This document shows positions 25,185-35,060 of a stretch of 64,000 nt of DNA, in pieces (position 1 is the stretch's first letter; each line of letters begins with the position of its first letter). The DNA comes from Tetraselmis striata (lineage: Eukaryota > Chlorophyta > Chlorodendrophyceae > Chlorodendrales > Chlorodendraceae). The position numbers were made by a program, and so were the translations under genes. The stretch covers positions 1 through 64,000 of the forward strand of contig VCJN01000576.1 of NCBI GenBank assembly GCA_006384855.1, read 5' to 3'. The notes under the pieces are model-generated. The model had not been told where the DNA came from and ran no database searches. It saw only the letters and a list, made by a program, of their open reading frames with translations.

Positions 25185-25939
25185 CGTACCGGTACGGGTA
25201 CCAGGTAGCGTCGTTTCATCGTTGCTCAGCTCGCCGGCGGGCAAACTCCTCGAGCCCAGCAGGAGAGCCGCCCGTCCGCCACTCCGCCCGCGGCCTGGCA
25301 CAACAAGCCCAATTAAGGGCAAGTAGGAAAGTAGGGAGGTACAATCGAATTTGCCAAATAAGGCGTTAAGGATTATATGTTGTGGTTTGGGAGACAACGC
25401 CCACTGATTTTCGCTGCCCGCCGACTTCGTTAGACCATCAGTTATATCACTGGTTTATTTGGGCATTTACATGGCTGCAAATGCCCTAGGAGCGGCTAAG
25501 CAAGCTTCAAATATTATAAGGGATACATATATGCAATAATATCCAAAGGGCACATGCATTCAGGGCAAAAAAATCCCACTAATGGATTTGAACCCTCCCC
25601 CCCCTCACCCCCTCCGGGGGCCGCAGAGAATCGGTGGGCAACACTTGGTATGTGGTACGATAGGTCGGGAATCACTGCATCATGGCTTCTTACATGTCCT
25701 ATGCGGCCCTCGCACGCTTCCTACGTGCAGTGCTGCTTGTTGCAGCCTTGTGGGCAATCCTATTGGCTGCATGTTCTGCCGCAGCCATCCTAGTGGCAGA
25801 CCTGACATGGTATTTGGCCCCCCCTGCCTTGCATTGCTTGCATAGAGGCAACGCAGTGCTGAATGGAATGCCACACTCTACGATGCCGGCCTCACAAGTG
25901 ATTCCAGCACAGTTGGAGCAAAGCAGTGTGTCATTTGCC
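25185..25939. other. Spacer, no recognisable gene
   Basis: The left part is a mix of low-complexity and AT-rich DNA. The plus strand at 25682-26014 has a hydrophobic open frame (MASYMSYAALARFLRAVLLV), but it overlaps the likelier minus-strand coding region and is not convincing. Confidence 0.35.
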
Positions 25940-27560
25940 CAAGAGGCCACAAGAAGATGCCTTCCTCGCTTGGCAGAGTATTGCGCCTCTACATGCATGC
26001 ATGTGGCATTCTAGGTCATCAGCACAATAGAATACCTTGTGGTAGGGGCGGTCCTCTGGAAGGGGTTGGCCTCCACATATGTAATCAAGACCGTCTTGCG
26101 CCTCCTGAAACACATCCTTGGCTGCATGGCGGCATGCCCTCAGTGCCGCCACGCTGTGTGGCTCGTCATCCGCGCGGTCTGGAGGCGTCATGTTGCTGGG
26201 AGCGCGCGCTGAGTAGATGAATCGGGGCTTGCAGCAGTCCTTGCGTTCCACAATCCCTCTGGACAATTGTTGATTAAGATGCCCACCGCCAGGCGTGGTG
26301 ATCTCCATACAGTGCTCCGGCAGCAACGTTGGTAATGCAGCGCCTCTGCCTCGTCCTCGGCCGCCCCTGCCGTCCATGCTGCCTCTGCCACCTCTGCCGG
26401 TTGGTGCTGCAGTAGGAGTGCCATCAGCGAGCTTGCCCGTGCGGGCTGTGTCTTTCAGGATCTTGCTGGGTTGGTGCTCTGCAGTGAAAGGCTGATGTAT
26501 CGCCTCAACATACGGCATGTAGTGCAGCTTGGATGCCTTGTCCTTGGGGTGCACATGCTTCGGGATGGGAGCAGGCATGCGCATCGCTTGAATCTTCCAG
26601 TACATATCTTGATCAGTGACACAGCTTGGCGGCCAAACGCCTTTCTTGCACGCGGTACAATCGCATGGCTGATTGATGCCAGCTTTCAGGAACTGCACCA
26701 TGTATGGTGTGCTGACAGTGTGATTTAGCAACACCTTCTCCGGCGCGGAGCGCAGGGTTCAACTCACGCCGGGTGACAGACACGTCTTGGAGAGTGGGAT
26801 CCGGCAGCTGCAAAGTCTTGAGCACTTGGCCGATCTCGCTATGATCTACGACAGGCGGTACGACAGGCGGCACAGCGCGGTATTGCTCCCCTCCCCATGT
26901 CGCCTGCGCGATCCTTTCCTCCACTAATGTTTGCACATGCTTCACGATGTCCTCAAACATCTGCTTGAACGTCGCAGCCGGAGGGACATCCTCATCATCA
27001 TTCAGAAGATCAATGACGTCCTCTTCATGCGCATCAATGTCCTCACATACAGAGGTCAATCGGTCGGTCCTCCGGAGAGGCCGATGCTGACATAATCTCC
27101 GCAATGTCGTCGTCAACGTCTCATCCCTCGAAGTCACGAAGCCACGAAGTCAAAGTCGTCTTCATCGCTGGGGGGCATGTCCTCTCATCGGTCTGCGGCT
27201 CCTCCACCGCCTCCTGTGCGAGCAGCTCCTCGCCCGCCCCGATGTTCATCTTGATGCTGCTCCACCGCCGCCTCTTGTGCAGGCAGCTCCTCGCATGCTT
27301 GTTGCCCATCTTACTTGCTGCCGCTCCACCGCCGCCTCCTAAGCTCAGCAACCCACCATGTGAGCGCTCACGAAGGGGTTGCGACCTCGCTCCAACCGTG
27401 CCTCACAAGTACTGCGCAGGCCGGCCAGTTCCGCGAGCTTGTGCTCTTCCAGCACCTCCTTCAGTAAGGCAGCGCTGTCGTTGTCATGCAGCCACGCCGA
27501 GATGCAGGTGGTCCACTTGTTGTTCGCCACATTCTCGCCTCGCCATGTAGCAGCTGAGAT
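25931..27560 (-). CDS. Unrecognised Cys-rich, RGG-box coding region in several pieces
   Basis: Minus-strand pieces read as protein: about 27551-27360 (ATWRGENVANNKWTTCISAW, helical, charged), about 27060-26745 (acidic EDIDAHEEDVIDLLNDDED, then MFEDIVKHVQTLVEERIAQ) and 26734-25931, in another frame (HTVSTPYMVQFL, CDCTACKKGVWPPSC, an RGG box GRGGRGSMDGRGGRGRGRG, and a C-terminal Cys/His cluster YCADDLECHMHACRGAILC). The middle and last pieces join near 26740 only with a frame change, so either a small intron or a frameshift lies there. The RGG box and Cys pairs suggest nucleic-acid binding. It may be a host gene or a mobile-element gene. No family is recognised. Confidence 0.4.
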
Positions 27561-28265
27561 CTTGCGAACGCTATCTAACCATTAAGGCCGCAATTTTGGG
27601 CCGTATGACGGCCGCCATAGTGGCCTGGTGGTGGTGACACGTCTGGAGGTTACATGATGGTCGTGGCTCCCGGGATGCGCTACACTGTGAGATTCAGATG
27701 TGACGTAAATGTGCCCTACTGGTGACGAACGACGACATACGGGGACGATACGGGACGGACGAGGGACGTGGATTTCATACCCAGTAGCGACGACTATCGC
27801 GCGCGACCTGTAAAGTACTATATGAATTTCTCGTTTCCATAATTTCATCAAATTCATATGCGCACGCGGGCTCGCGTGTCGCCCGCCGACGCGGAGCACC
27901 CGGGCTAAGTACAGGCGGATGTACGCACTCACTGCACATCGCCGCACATCGCTGACCCCGCGGTGTGCGGCGATGTGCGGCACGACGGGCGGAGGTGTGG
28001 GCGGATGTAGGTGGTACGGTAGGTGGTAGGCGGTAGGTGGTGTTCGTAGGTGCGCGTTTTAATGCAGCCGCCCTAACTGCTGATGATTGTGTAACGCCCC
28101 AGCACGCGCATGAAGTACGGGGTCGCCTCATGGTCACCGCCGCTCACCGCTGAATCAAGCGCGGACAGCCGCGCACTCGCATCTGTGTTGCCTGCCGGTG
28201 GTGGGTTACATCCACCCCAACTCTCACCCCCCCCCCCCCCCCGCCCCCCGCGCGCGGCAGCAGGC
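27561..28265. other. Spacer with a 23-bp match to a DIRS-like element
   Basis: acactgtgagattcagatgt and the next three bases (gac), at about 27683-27705, are the reverse complement of the end of the tyrosine-recombinase gene near 35057-35079. A palindromic cluster (acatcgccgcacatcgctg and ggtgtgcggcgatgtgcgg) lies at 27935-27980, and taggtggtacggtaggtggt-type repeats at 28005-28050. A C run lies at about 28227-28242. No gene is seen. Confidence 0.55.
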
Positions 28266-30108
28266 ATGCCGGCAAAGGGATGGATAGCGAGTGTGTCGAA
28301 GGATGGCGTGTACTCATGCAAGCACTGCCGGGGCAACGTGACGGGCACATGTGATAAGATGGCGCGAGAGCGGCACTTCCTAAAATTCCCGAACTGTAGC
28401 CACTCGTTGAAGCGTGCGGCTAAGTTGCGCCGCAAGGCCGCCTTATCACAAGCAGCAGCAGCAGGGGCGGCAGCAGCAACAGCAGCAACAACAGGGGCGG
28501 CAGCAGGAGTAGCTGCAGCCGTCGGAAACGGCCCGCCGGCGCCGGTCTCGGACGACGGCGGCTCGAAGGTGGACGATGTGATGGGCGTTGGCGAAGACGG
28601 TATGGACATCGACGCGCCTGCGTGGCCGCCGGCGGGCGTGGAACCCGCGATGAGGGCGTGATACGGGAAGGCGATCCCGGCGACTTCTACAAGAAGGTCA
28701 TCGCCAAGAAGTTCCGGGGAGTATGGCACTACGGCGTGATAACCAGCGTCGTTACCGAGTGGGTGTTGGAGATCTACGGCGGGGCGACCCAGTGGCGCGC
28801 TGTTTTCGAGGACGGTGACATTGTGGACCTTCTGCGTTCAGAGGTGAGTGGGCCCGGCCTGCGTGCTGGTGGCACCACTCAACTGCGGTTGTATGGAATC
28901 ACACGCACCCGTCTGGTCGGCGTGGCAGGTTGTGGAGGCTATGGCGGCTGCCCAGGAGCACCCCCCTGTGGATGCGGACGGGGATGCTCGCTTGGTAACC
29001 GTCCATGAAGGCGATGACTTGTCCAGTGAATCACGCACCTTGCCCGGCGTGCGTTCAACACAACCCGGCTGGCGGAGGCCAAGCACAACACTGGCTGCCA
29101 TGGCGTGTGCCATGTGCATGTGGTCCTGGGCTATGTCAGCATGGTCAACCTCTTCCCCCTCGCGCCGTTCCACCTGTTTTTTTTTGGCTTGGGAAGGGAC
29201 TTCTGGAGGAAATTTGTCACCGTGCAGGGCCACATTGGATTCCGAGCTATGAAGCAGGAAGACCGGCGCCAGGCTTTAGTCCCGATACCCAGCAACTTTG
29301 AACGCGGGTTGCGCCCTTCGTTTGCAGTGTCCAAGAATCGAAAGGTAAACCCCCCCCCCCCCCCCCCCCCCGGGCGTGGGCGTGGGCGTGGGCGTGACGG
29401 CATTCCCCTCCATGACTGCAGGGTCAGGCAAGGTGACGGTACAGTCCGGCTGGGTCATGGAGGACTGCTTGCACCACATGGAAACGTTTTCCATTCTTAA
29501 CGCCGGTCCGCTGTTCGAGGAGGCCCGGGTGAAGGCGATCATGCCCGAGAAGGAGCTCGCGTCCCCAGCGGTGGTGCGTTCGGTGTCGCGACTGGCGGTG
29601 CTTGGGCACATGTACAAGCGCATGCAAGGAGCTGCGTGGTTCGTCACGCGGTGGGGGTTGCAGAATGTGGTGACGGAGGAGGACGGCCCCGAGCGCAAGG
29701 CGCAGGTGGACGCGCTCACTAGGGAGGGGAGGACTCGATACCCAGCGCGGCGCCAAGGCGCGGCGGCCGGGGCAGCGCGGCGCCAAGGCGCGGCGGCCGG
29801 GGCAGCGCGGCGCCAAGGCGCGGCGGCCGGGGCAGCGCGGCGCCAAGGCGCGGCGGCCGGGGCAGCGCGGCGCCAAGGCGTGGCGGCCGGGGCAGCGCGG
29901 CGCCAAGGCGCGGCGGCCGGGGCAGCGCGGCGCCAAGGCGCGGCGGCCGGGGCAGCGCGGCGCCAAGGCGCGGCGGCCGGGGCAGCGCGGCGCCAAGGCG
30001 CGGCGGCCGGGGCAGCGCAGCGCCAACGCAAGTGGGATGGGCGGGGCAGCGGTTGCTACCGAGTGAGGCGTAGCATCGTTTGCAGTAGCAACGCAGCCTT
30101 TCCGGTGT
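28266..30108 (+). CDS. BED-finger protein with chromo/Tudor-like segment, multi-exon, transposase-like
   Basis: Piece 1 (ATG 28266) encodes CKHCRGNVTGTCDKM...RHFLKFPNC, a C-x2-C...H...C finger of BED type, then an Ala/Thr-rich linker. Piece 2 (to 28843, donor gag|gtgagt) has WHYGVITSVVTEWVLEIYGG and WRAVFEDGDIVDLL, like Tudor/chromo-type folds. Piece 3 is 28929-28994. Piece 4 is about 29078-29344 (AKHNTGCHGVCHVHVVLGY, FFFGLGRDFW). The last piece (about 29422 on) runs into the Arg/Gln/Ala 30-bp repeat and stops at 30108. Pieces 2 to 4 join in phase; pieces 1-2 and 4-5 do not join cleanly by eye (a C run sits between 4 and 5). BED fingers are typical of hAT-like transposases, but I see no DDE motif, so the class is uncertain. 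Confidence 0.45.
29747..30020 (+). repeat. 30-bp minisatellite, about nine copies
   Basis: Near-identical units of 30 bp containing cggcgccaaggcgcggcggc. Being a multiple of three it stays open in several frames: RRQGAAAGAA on the plus strand, and Pro/Arg/Leu-rich decapeptides on the minus. One copy carries a single C to T change near 29881. It forms the C-terminal part of the BED-finger reading frame. Confidence 0.95.
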
Positions 30109-30560
30109 GACGCCGCCTGGATGTAACCCAGCAGTACGCGCAAAGTGCAAGTGCAACCTGCTGATGGCGGGGATCCCGCGCGGGGGGGGGGGGGGGGGGG
30201 GGCAGCGGCTGTGGGATAGGCGCGGCAGCGGTTGCTACAGAGTGAGGCGTCGCATCGTTTGCAATAGCAACGCAGCCTTTCCGGTTGCATAGTGTGACGC
30301 AGCCTGGATGTAACCCAGCAGTACGCACAAAGTGCAAGTGCAAGCTGGTGGTGGCGGGGATCCACGCGAGGTCGCAGGACGGTGCGCGAGGGGGGGGGGG
30401 GGGGGGGGGGGTGCAGCGGCTGTGGGATAGGCGGGGCAGCGGTTGCTACCGAGCGAGGCGTAGCATCGTTTGCAGTAGCAACGCAGCCTTTCCGGTTGCA
30501 TAGTGTGACACCGCTTGGATGTAACCCAGCAGTACGCGCAAAGTGCAAGTGTTACACGTC
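30030..30560 (+). repeat. Three imperfect ~200-bp tandem copies separated by G runs
   Basis: Units starting near 30030, 30203 and 30414 share cagcggttgctac, gtagcatcgtttgcagtagc, aacgcagcctttccgg, ggatgtaacccagcagtacg and caaagtgcaagtg. A pure G run separates successive units (about 30181-30202 and 30390-30411). The last unit has no G run after it. Differences are mostly small indels. Confidence 0.88.
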
Positions 30561-30593
30561 CGTGTGCCCCACCCAATGACATTGCGCCCGACC

Positions 30594-31311
30594 TCACTGA
30601 CGGCATGTCTCGCTCTCCTTCAGCTCCTGGGCCGTCCGCCGCCTCACCCTGCGCACCCTACCAGCCGCGCATGCCTTCTCGGAAGCCTCACACACGGCGG
30701 CGCGAGTCGCGTCGTGGAACGCGTCCCTGACATGGCGGAACTCCGCCCTCACCGTGGCCGTGGTCGGGCAGGGGACTGCCCGCTGATGGGTCGCCATGCA
30801 TGGGTACTTGGGGCCGCACAAAGCCGGGGTGCCGTCGCAGCAACACTCCCAGTCCGTCCGTTGGCCGCAGTCCACGCATGACGGGCGTCCGGCCAGGACA
30901 CGCACATGATAGTGCATGTGGCCGCCTCCCGCCACTGCTCGTAGTGCTCCGGTCAACATGGCGACGAGCAAGTCGGTATGTCCCGCAGGTGGCTGCGGGG
31001 CGGGTGGCGCGAGCGCAGCCTCGCTCGCCTCGACAACCCCCTCAGCCCGATCAGTCGCCTCGACCACGGCCTCCTCCGCCTCCTGACGCGGCGCACCAGG
31101 CGCATCATCGTCGCCTGGCAGGGCGTCCCCCCCCGCAACGGCGCCGTCGGCGGTGGCCGACGCCGTCGTGGCGGGGTGTTGTGAGGAGGTGGCCCTAGAC
31201 ATAGGTGGGGCCGGCACCGCCATGTGTTGCTCCACATGCGGTGCGGTTCCTGACGCGACAGCTCCGTCGCACCAGTACCGGCGCCGGCACCCCACGCACG
31301 CCTGCTGGGCT
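30594..31311 (-). CDS. Cys-rich C-terminal exon, piggyBac-like zinc domain (tentative)
   Basis: The minus-strand exon probably starts after an acceptor at 31311 (cccagcag|gcgtgc). It opens with CVGCRRRYWCDGAV, then an Ala/Pro/acidic linker, a helical part (LVAMLTGALRAVAGGGHMHY), and CVDCGQRTDWECCCDGTP followed by LCGPKYPCMATH, then a charged helical tail (FHDATRAAVCEASEKACA) to a stop at 30594. The spacing of Cys pairs followed by Cys...His resembles the C-terminal cysteine-rich domain of piggyBac-type transposases. No DDE catalytic region is visible upstream, so this may be a fragment or an unrelated zinc protein. Confidence 0.4.
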
Positions 31312-32199
31312 TACCACCAACCGGCATGTTTCCTTTGGGAGGCGGTTCATCCGCGTCGGAGGTGAGCGGCGGTGCCTGTGTGGGTGTGGATACTGCCCGG
31401 CCATTAGGGCTCCCGCCGCCTGTCGCTCCGCCGACCCACGCCGCGGCGTGTGCTGCGCCCCGCATAGTCGCCTCGCATATAATATACATGACGCGGGGGG
31501 ATTCGTGCGTTTCGTATGTCGGCGGAAAGGCGTGCGAAGCTGCGGCTGGCGAAGGTGGTGGAAGTAAGCGTGGCGGCGTCGGCGGCGTATTACCGTGCGT
31601 GCATGCGTGCGCAACCCCGCGGCAGCAAGCGCCGGACTCGGCGTGTGCCAGCGGCAGAGCTGCGAAGCCATGGACACGGTACGGGATGCCAAGTCTGGCT
31701 AAGCAACTGCCGAGGCTGACGGCTTAACCCCCATGTCCGGCGGTTGAGGGACGGAAAGTGCGTAGAAGTTGATCGGGAAAGCGGGCATATAAGCCTGGCT
31801 GTGCTAGGTTCCTATTAAGTAATGGCGGTTTGTGCTAAGTAATTCGTAGGGGTAGACCATGCAGCGCAGGTAGGGGGCGGTATAAATGAGGCCGGGCACA
31901 TATACTGCTCCACGAAACGACACTGTCGCACGTGTAGTTGAATAGACGCCCCCCCCCCCCCCCCCCCGCCGGGTCGGCCCGCCGGGTCGGCCCGCCGACC
32001 CGCCACGGCATGTAATATTTGTCATGCATCGCCGGGGTATGTGTGAGTGGATGCCCCGCCGCCACATCCCCCCCCCCCCCCCCCCCCCCACATTTACACT
32101 TGTGCACTCATTAAGTTTGGGCTGGTTTCGGAGCAGTACATGTACGTATGTATATACATACAATGGAACGTAGGACCTGCGCGGAAAGAGGCGGGGCTG
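31312..32199. other. Spacer with short basic ORF and C runs
   Basis: The plus strand at 31516-31719 encodes 67 residues beginning MSAERRAKLRLAKVVEVSVA and then basic; it reads a little like protein, but no family is recognised. C runs lie at 31949-31967 and about 32070-32088. Between them cgggtcggcccgc repeats two to three times. Nothing else was found. Confidence 0.35.
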
Positions 32200-33346
32200 G
32201 CGGAGTGCGTTGGGGGTGCGTAGAGTAGCGTGTTGGTGAGATTCGGGGTGCATCGGACGCCGGATGCCCATCCACCCAGCGTAAAAGACGCCTACGTAAT
32301 ATTCACACTATATATATTCACACGCAAATGTGTGAAAACCGGACATTCCGTGTCGGATGGGTGGGAATACGGCGTCCGATGCAGCCAAAACCCCAGCAAC
32401 ACGTTATTCTGTGCACCGCCAATGCACTCCGCCAGCACCGCCTCATTCTCTGTCGATTTCGAAAACGCCTTCACATTACCCACCGCTAATTGCAATTGCC
32501 ACCGTGTAATGTTGTCACGATGTGCGCACACAACAACACTTACTACCGGTTCCGACGCGGATGGAGGCGAGGCTTGCGGAGTGCGTTGGGGGTGCGTAGA
32601 GTAGCGTGCTGCAAATAATTGGGGTGCATCGGACGCCGGATGCCCACCCACCCGGCGTAAAAGACGCGTAATATTCACACTTTATTAACACACAAATGTG
32701 TGAAAACCGGACATTCCGTGCCGGATGGGTGGGAATACGGCGTCCGATGCAGCCAAAACCCCAGCAACACGCTATTCTGTGCACCGCCAATGCACTCCGC
32801 CAGCACCGCCACATTCTCTGTCGATTTCGAAAACGCCTTCACATTATCCACCGCTAATTGCAATTGTCACCGTGTAATGTTGTCACGATGTGCGCACACA
32901 ACAACACTTAGTACCGGTTCCGACGCGGATGGAGTCGAGGCTTGCGGAGTGCGTTGGGGGTGCGTAGAGTAGCGTGCTGCAAATAATTGGGGTGCATCGG
33001 ACGCCGGATGCCCATCCACCCGGCGTAAAAGACGCGTAATATTCACACTGCTTTATTAACACACAAATGTGTGAAAACCGGACATTCCGTGCCGGATGGG
33101 TGGGAATACGGCGTCCGATGCAGCCAAAACCCCAGCAACACGCTATTCTATGCACCGCCAATGCACTCCGCCAGCACCGCCTCATTCTCTGTCGATTTCG
33201 AAAACGCCTTCACATTATCCACCGCTAATAATTGCAATTGCCACCGTGTAATGTTGTCACGATGTGCGCACACAACAACACTTACTACCGGTTCCGACGC
33301 GGATGGAGGCGAGGCTTGCGGAGTGCACTTGCGGTGCACAGACTAG
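32200..33346 (+). repeat. Satellite array, ~370-bp unit, three copies, each with a large palindrome
   Basis: Units are marked by ggggtgcatcggacgccgga at 32246, 32621 and 32989 (spacing 375 and 368). Each holds arms gcatcggacgcc and ggcgtccgatgc about 110 bp apart, with further pairing (cacccacccggc against gccggatgggtgg). TAATATTCAC lies between the arms (32669-32678 in unit 2). The rest of the unit is unique-looking DNA ending cggagtgcgttgggggtgcg. Copies are about 95 percent alike, differing mainly in small indels. Confidence 0.93.
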
Positions 33347-33445
33347 CGGGAGACTAGACCCATTGTCGCTTATTTACAAGCACGGGCGGTGCTGCCAGAC
33401 CTGATCGTCTACGGCCGATATAATATTCACACTATATTAACATCG

Positions 33446-33492
33446 GTGCACACCGCCGCACACCGCCGCACACCGCCGCACACCGCCGCACA
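33446..33492 (+). repeat. 10-bp CACCGCCGCA tandem repeat
   Basis: Four exact CACCGCCGCA units and a decayed fifth, directly downstream of another taatattcacac sequence at 33420-33431 and just beyond the satellite array. Confidence 0.85.
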
Positions 33493-35032
33493 ACGCTGCG
33501 CGCGCACATTCGTCGCACACACTATCCCGGATTCACTCGCCGTATCCATTACGCCGTGCTCCTTCAACAATAAACATTGCGAAATTACACCGACACAATG
33601 CCGCACCGACTAGCTCTTGACAATACGTGCATATAAATAGTAGTGGCGCGCTGCTCCTCGCCTCCGATGTGTCGTTGACTGCTGCGGAAGGCTGTCGTCG
33701 ACTGGGTGTTAGTTTCTCCACCTCGCCCCCCCCCCCCCCCCCCCCCCCCCCCGCCCCCCCCCCCCCCCCTCACCGCTCACAGCGCCATGGCCGACCTCGC
33801 CCCCCCGGGCAAAAGTGGGCGGCGAGCCTTGTTGTCTCGCGTGTCCGCGCCGCCGGCATCGAGGAGGACGAGAAAGACATGAGGAAACGCGTGACAAGGT
33901 GGGCGCGCAACAAAACACTCCATCCTCCGCATTAGCACGCACCCACTCGTAGCTAACTTGTGCCGCGCGCATGTTCGTCCGGGAGCGCCGTAAGGCCCAC
34001 CTCAACGCCAAGGCTTCCACAGTGCCAGCGGCGCAACTCGTGGTGGCCGAGGAGGCCGCATCCTCAGCCGCTTAAAGGCGAAACGATTGTGGCTTGTTGT
34101 GGGTGTCTGGGCACAGGGGGCGTCCCGACGCGAAGGTAAGGAAGCTCATGGCGGCGTCGTCGACGGCACAGCCTCCCGGGGTGGTGAAGACACTGACGGA
34201 TGACAAGAAGTGGAACAGGCCAGTGAAGAAACGCCGAGGTAAGAAACTGACGGTCGCGGAGTCGGAGGCGGAGTCGGAGGCGCAGGCGGAGGCGGAGGCG
34301 GAGGCAGCGAGATCGTCGAAGCGGAGGGTCCCCCGGGCACGCAAGAACAAGAACAAGCAGTAGCCCCCGCCCCCTTACCCCCCCCCCCCCCCTGGGCGGG
34401 AGCGGCTGGCGGCGAGGGGGGGCGGGGGGGGCGGGGCGGGCGTGGTCCCCCCGCCCCCGCACCCCCCCCCCCCCCCCCCCCCCGGGCCACATTCCCCGAT
34501 GGCAGCTGTCGCGAATATTGTAATTCAATCATTCTTCGGCAAACCGCTGCCTGCCCCCGCCCTCCCCCTCGCGAATATTTATGTAACGTGAGCACTCTTT
34601 GGCAAAACATGGCAGCCAAACCGCCCATCTGATGACCTTTGATCGGACGGCTGGCAGGCCCGTTCAGCAGTACTAGCTATAATGTACACAAAATTCCCCA
34701 GTGTTGCCGAATAGTACGGCTGAGATTTGCGCTCCCATGTACTAATAGTCGTAGTTATCCACAGGACCACTCGTCATCGTGCCCGGGTACCGGGTACCGG
34801 GTACTAGATACCCGGTACCGGCGTAATAAATATATCGCGTACTACCCGGTACTACACGGACAACCTTGTACCTTGTACGTCAGTGCCATGTACGCTTCAC
34901 CGGGCTGGTACGACTACCAAAATGATGACAAAAAGGATTTATCGCCCGCCGGCAATAACGCCGGATGTACTCGCACGTAACTGGATGGACGTGCCGCCAC
35001 CAGCAGCAGCCTTCACGGATAAATAATAGTCG
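33493..35032. other. Spacer with basic hypothetical exons and long C runs
   Basis: Two long C runs separated by one G lie at about 33726-33769; others are near 34378-34392 and 34465-34482. Plus-strand bits that read as protein are about 33840-33900 (GIEEDEKDMRKRV), 33971-34075 (MFVRERRKAHLNAKASTVPA, stop) and 34130-34363 (VKTLTDDKKWNRPVKKRR, then Ala/Glu repeats and a basic KNKNKQ end). They could be exons of one small basic nuclear protein, but splice phases were not settled. At 34789-34826 a ggtaccgggtaccgg palindromic microsatellite occurs. Confidence 0.3.
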
Positions 35033-35060
35033 CTAGTAGTAGTGCTTCGTCACCTGTATG

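Noticed and set aside
26295-26728. Plus-strand open frames opposite the RGG-box gene
   Set aside because: The minus strand has the better protein character (Cys pairs, RGG box); the plus frames are shadows.
29276-30548. Long minus-strand open frames across the 30-bp repeat
   Set aside because: The repeat length is a multiple of three and GC-rich, so every frame stays open; the proteins are pure repeat translations.
31516-31719. Small basic protein as a Harbinger-type accessory gene
   Set aside because: Only composition supports it; no MYB or transposase motif is present.
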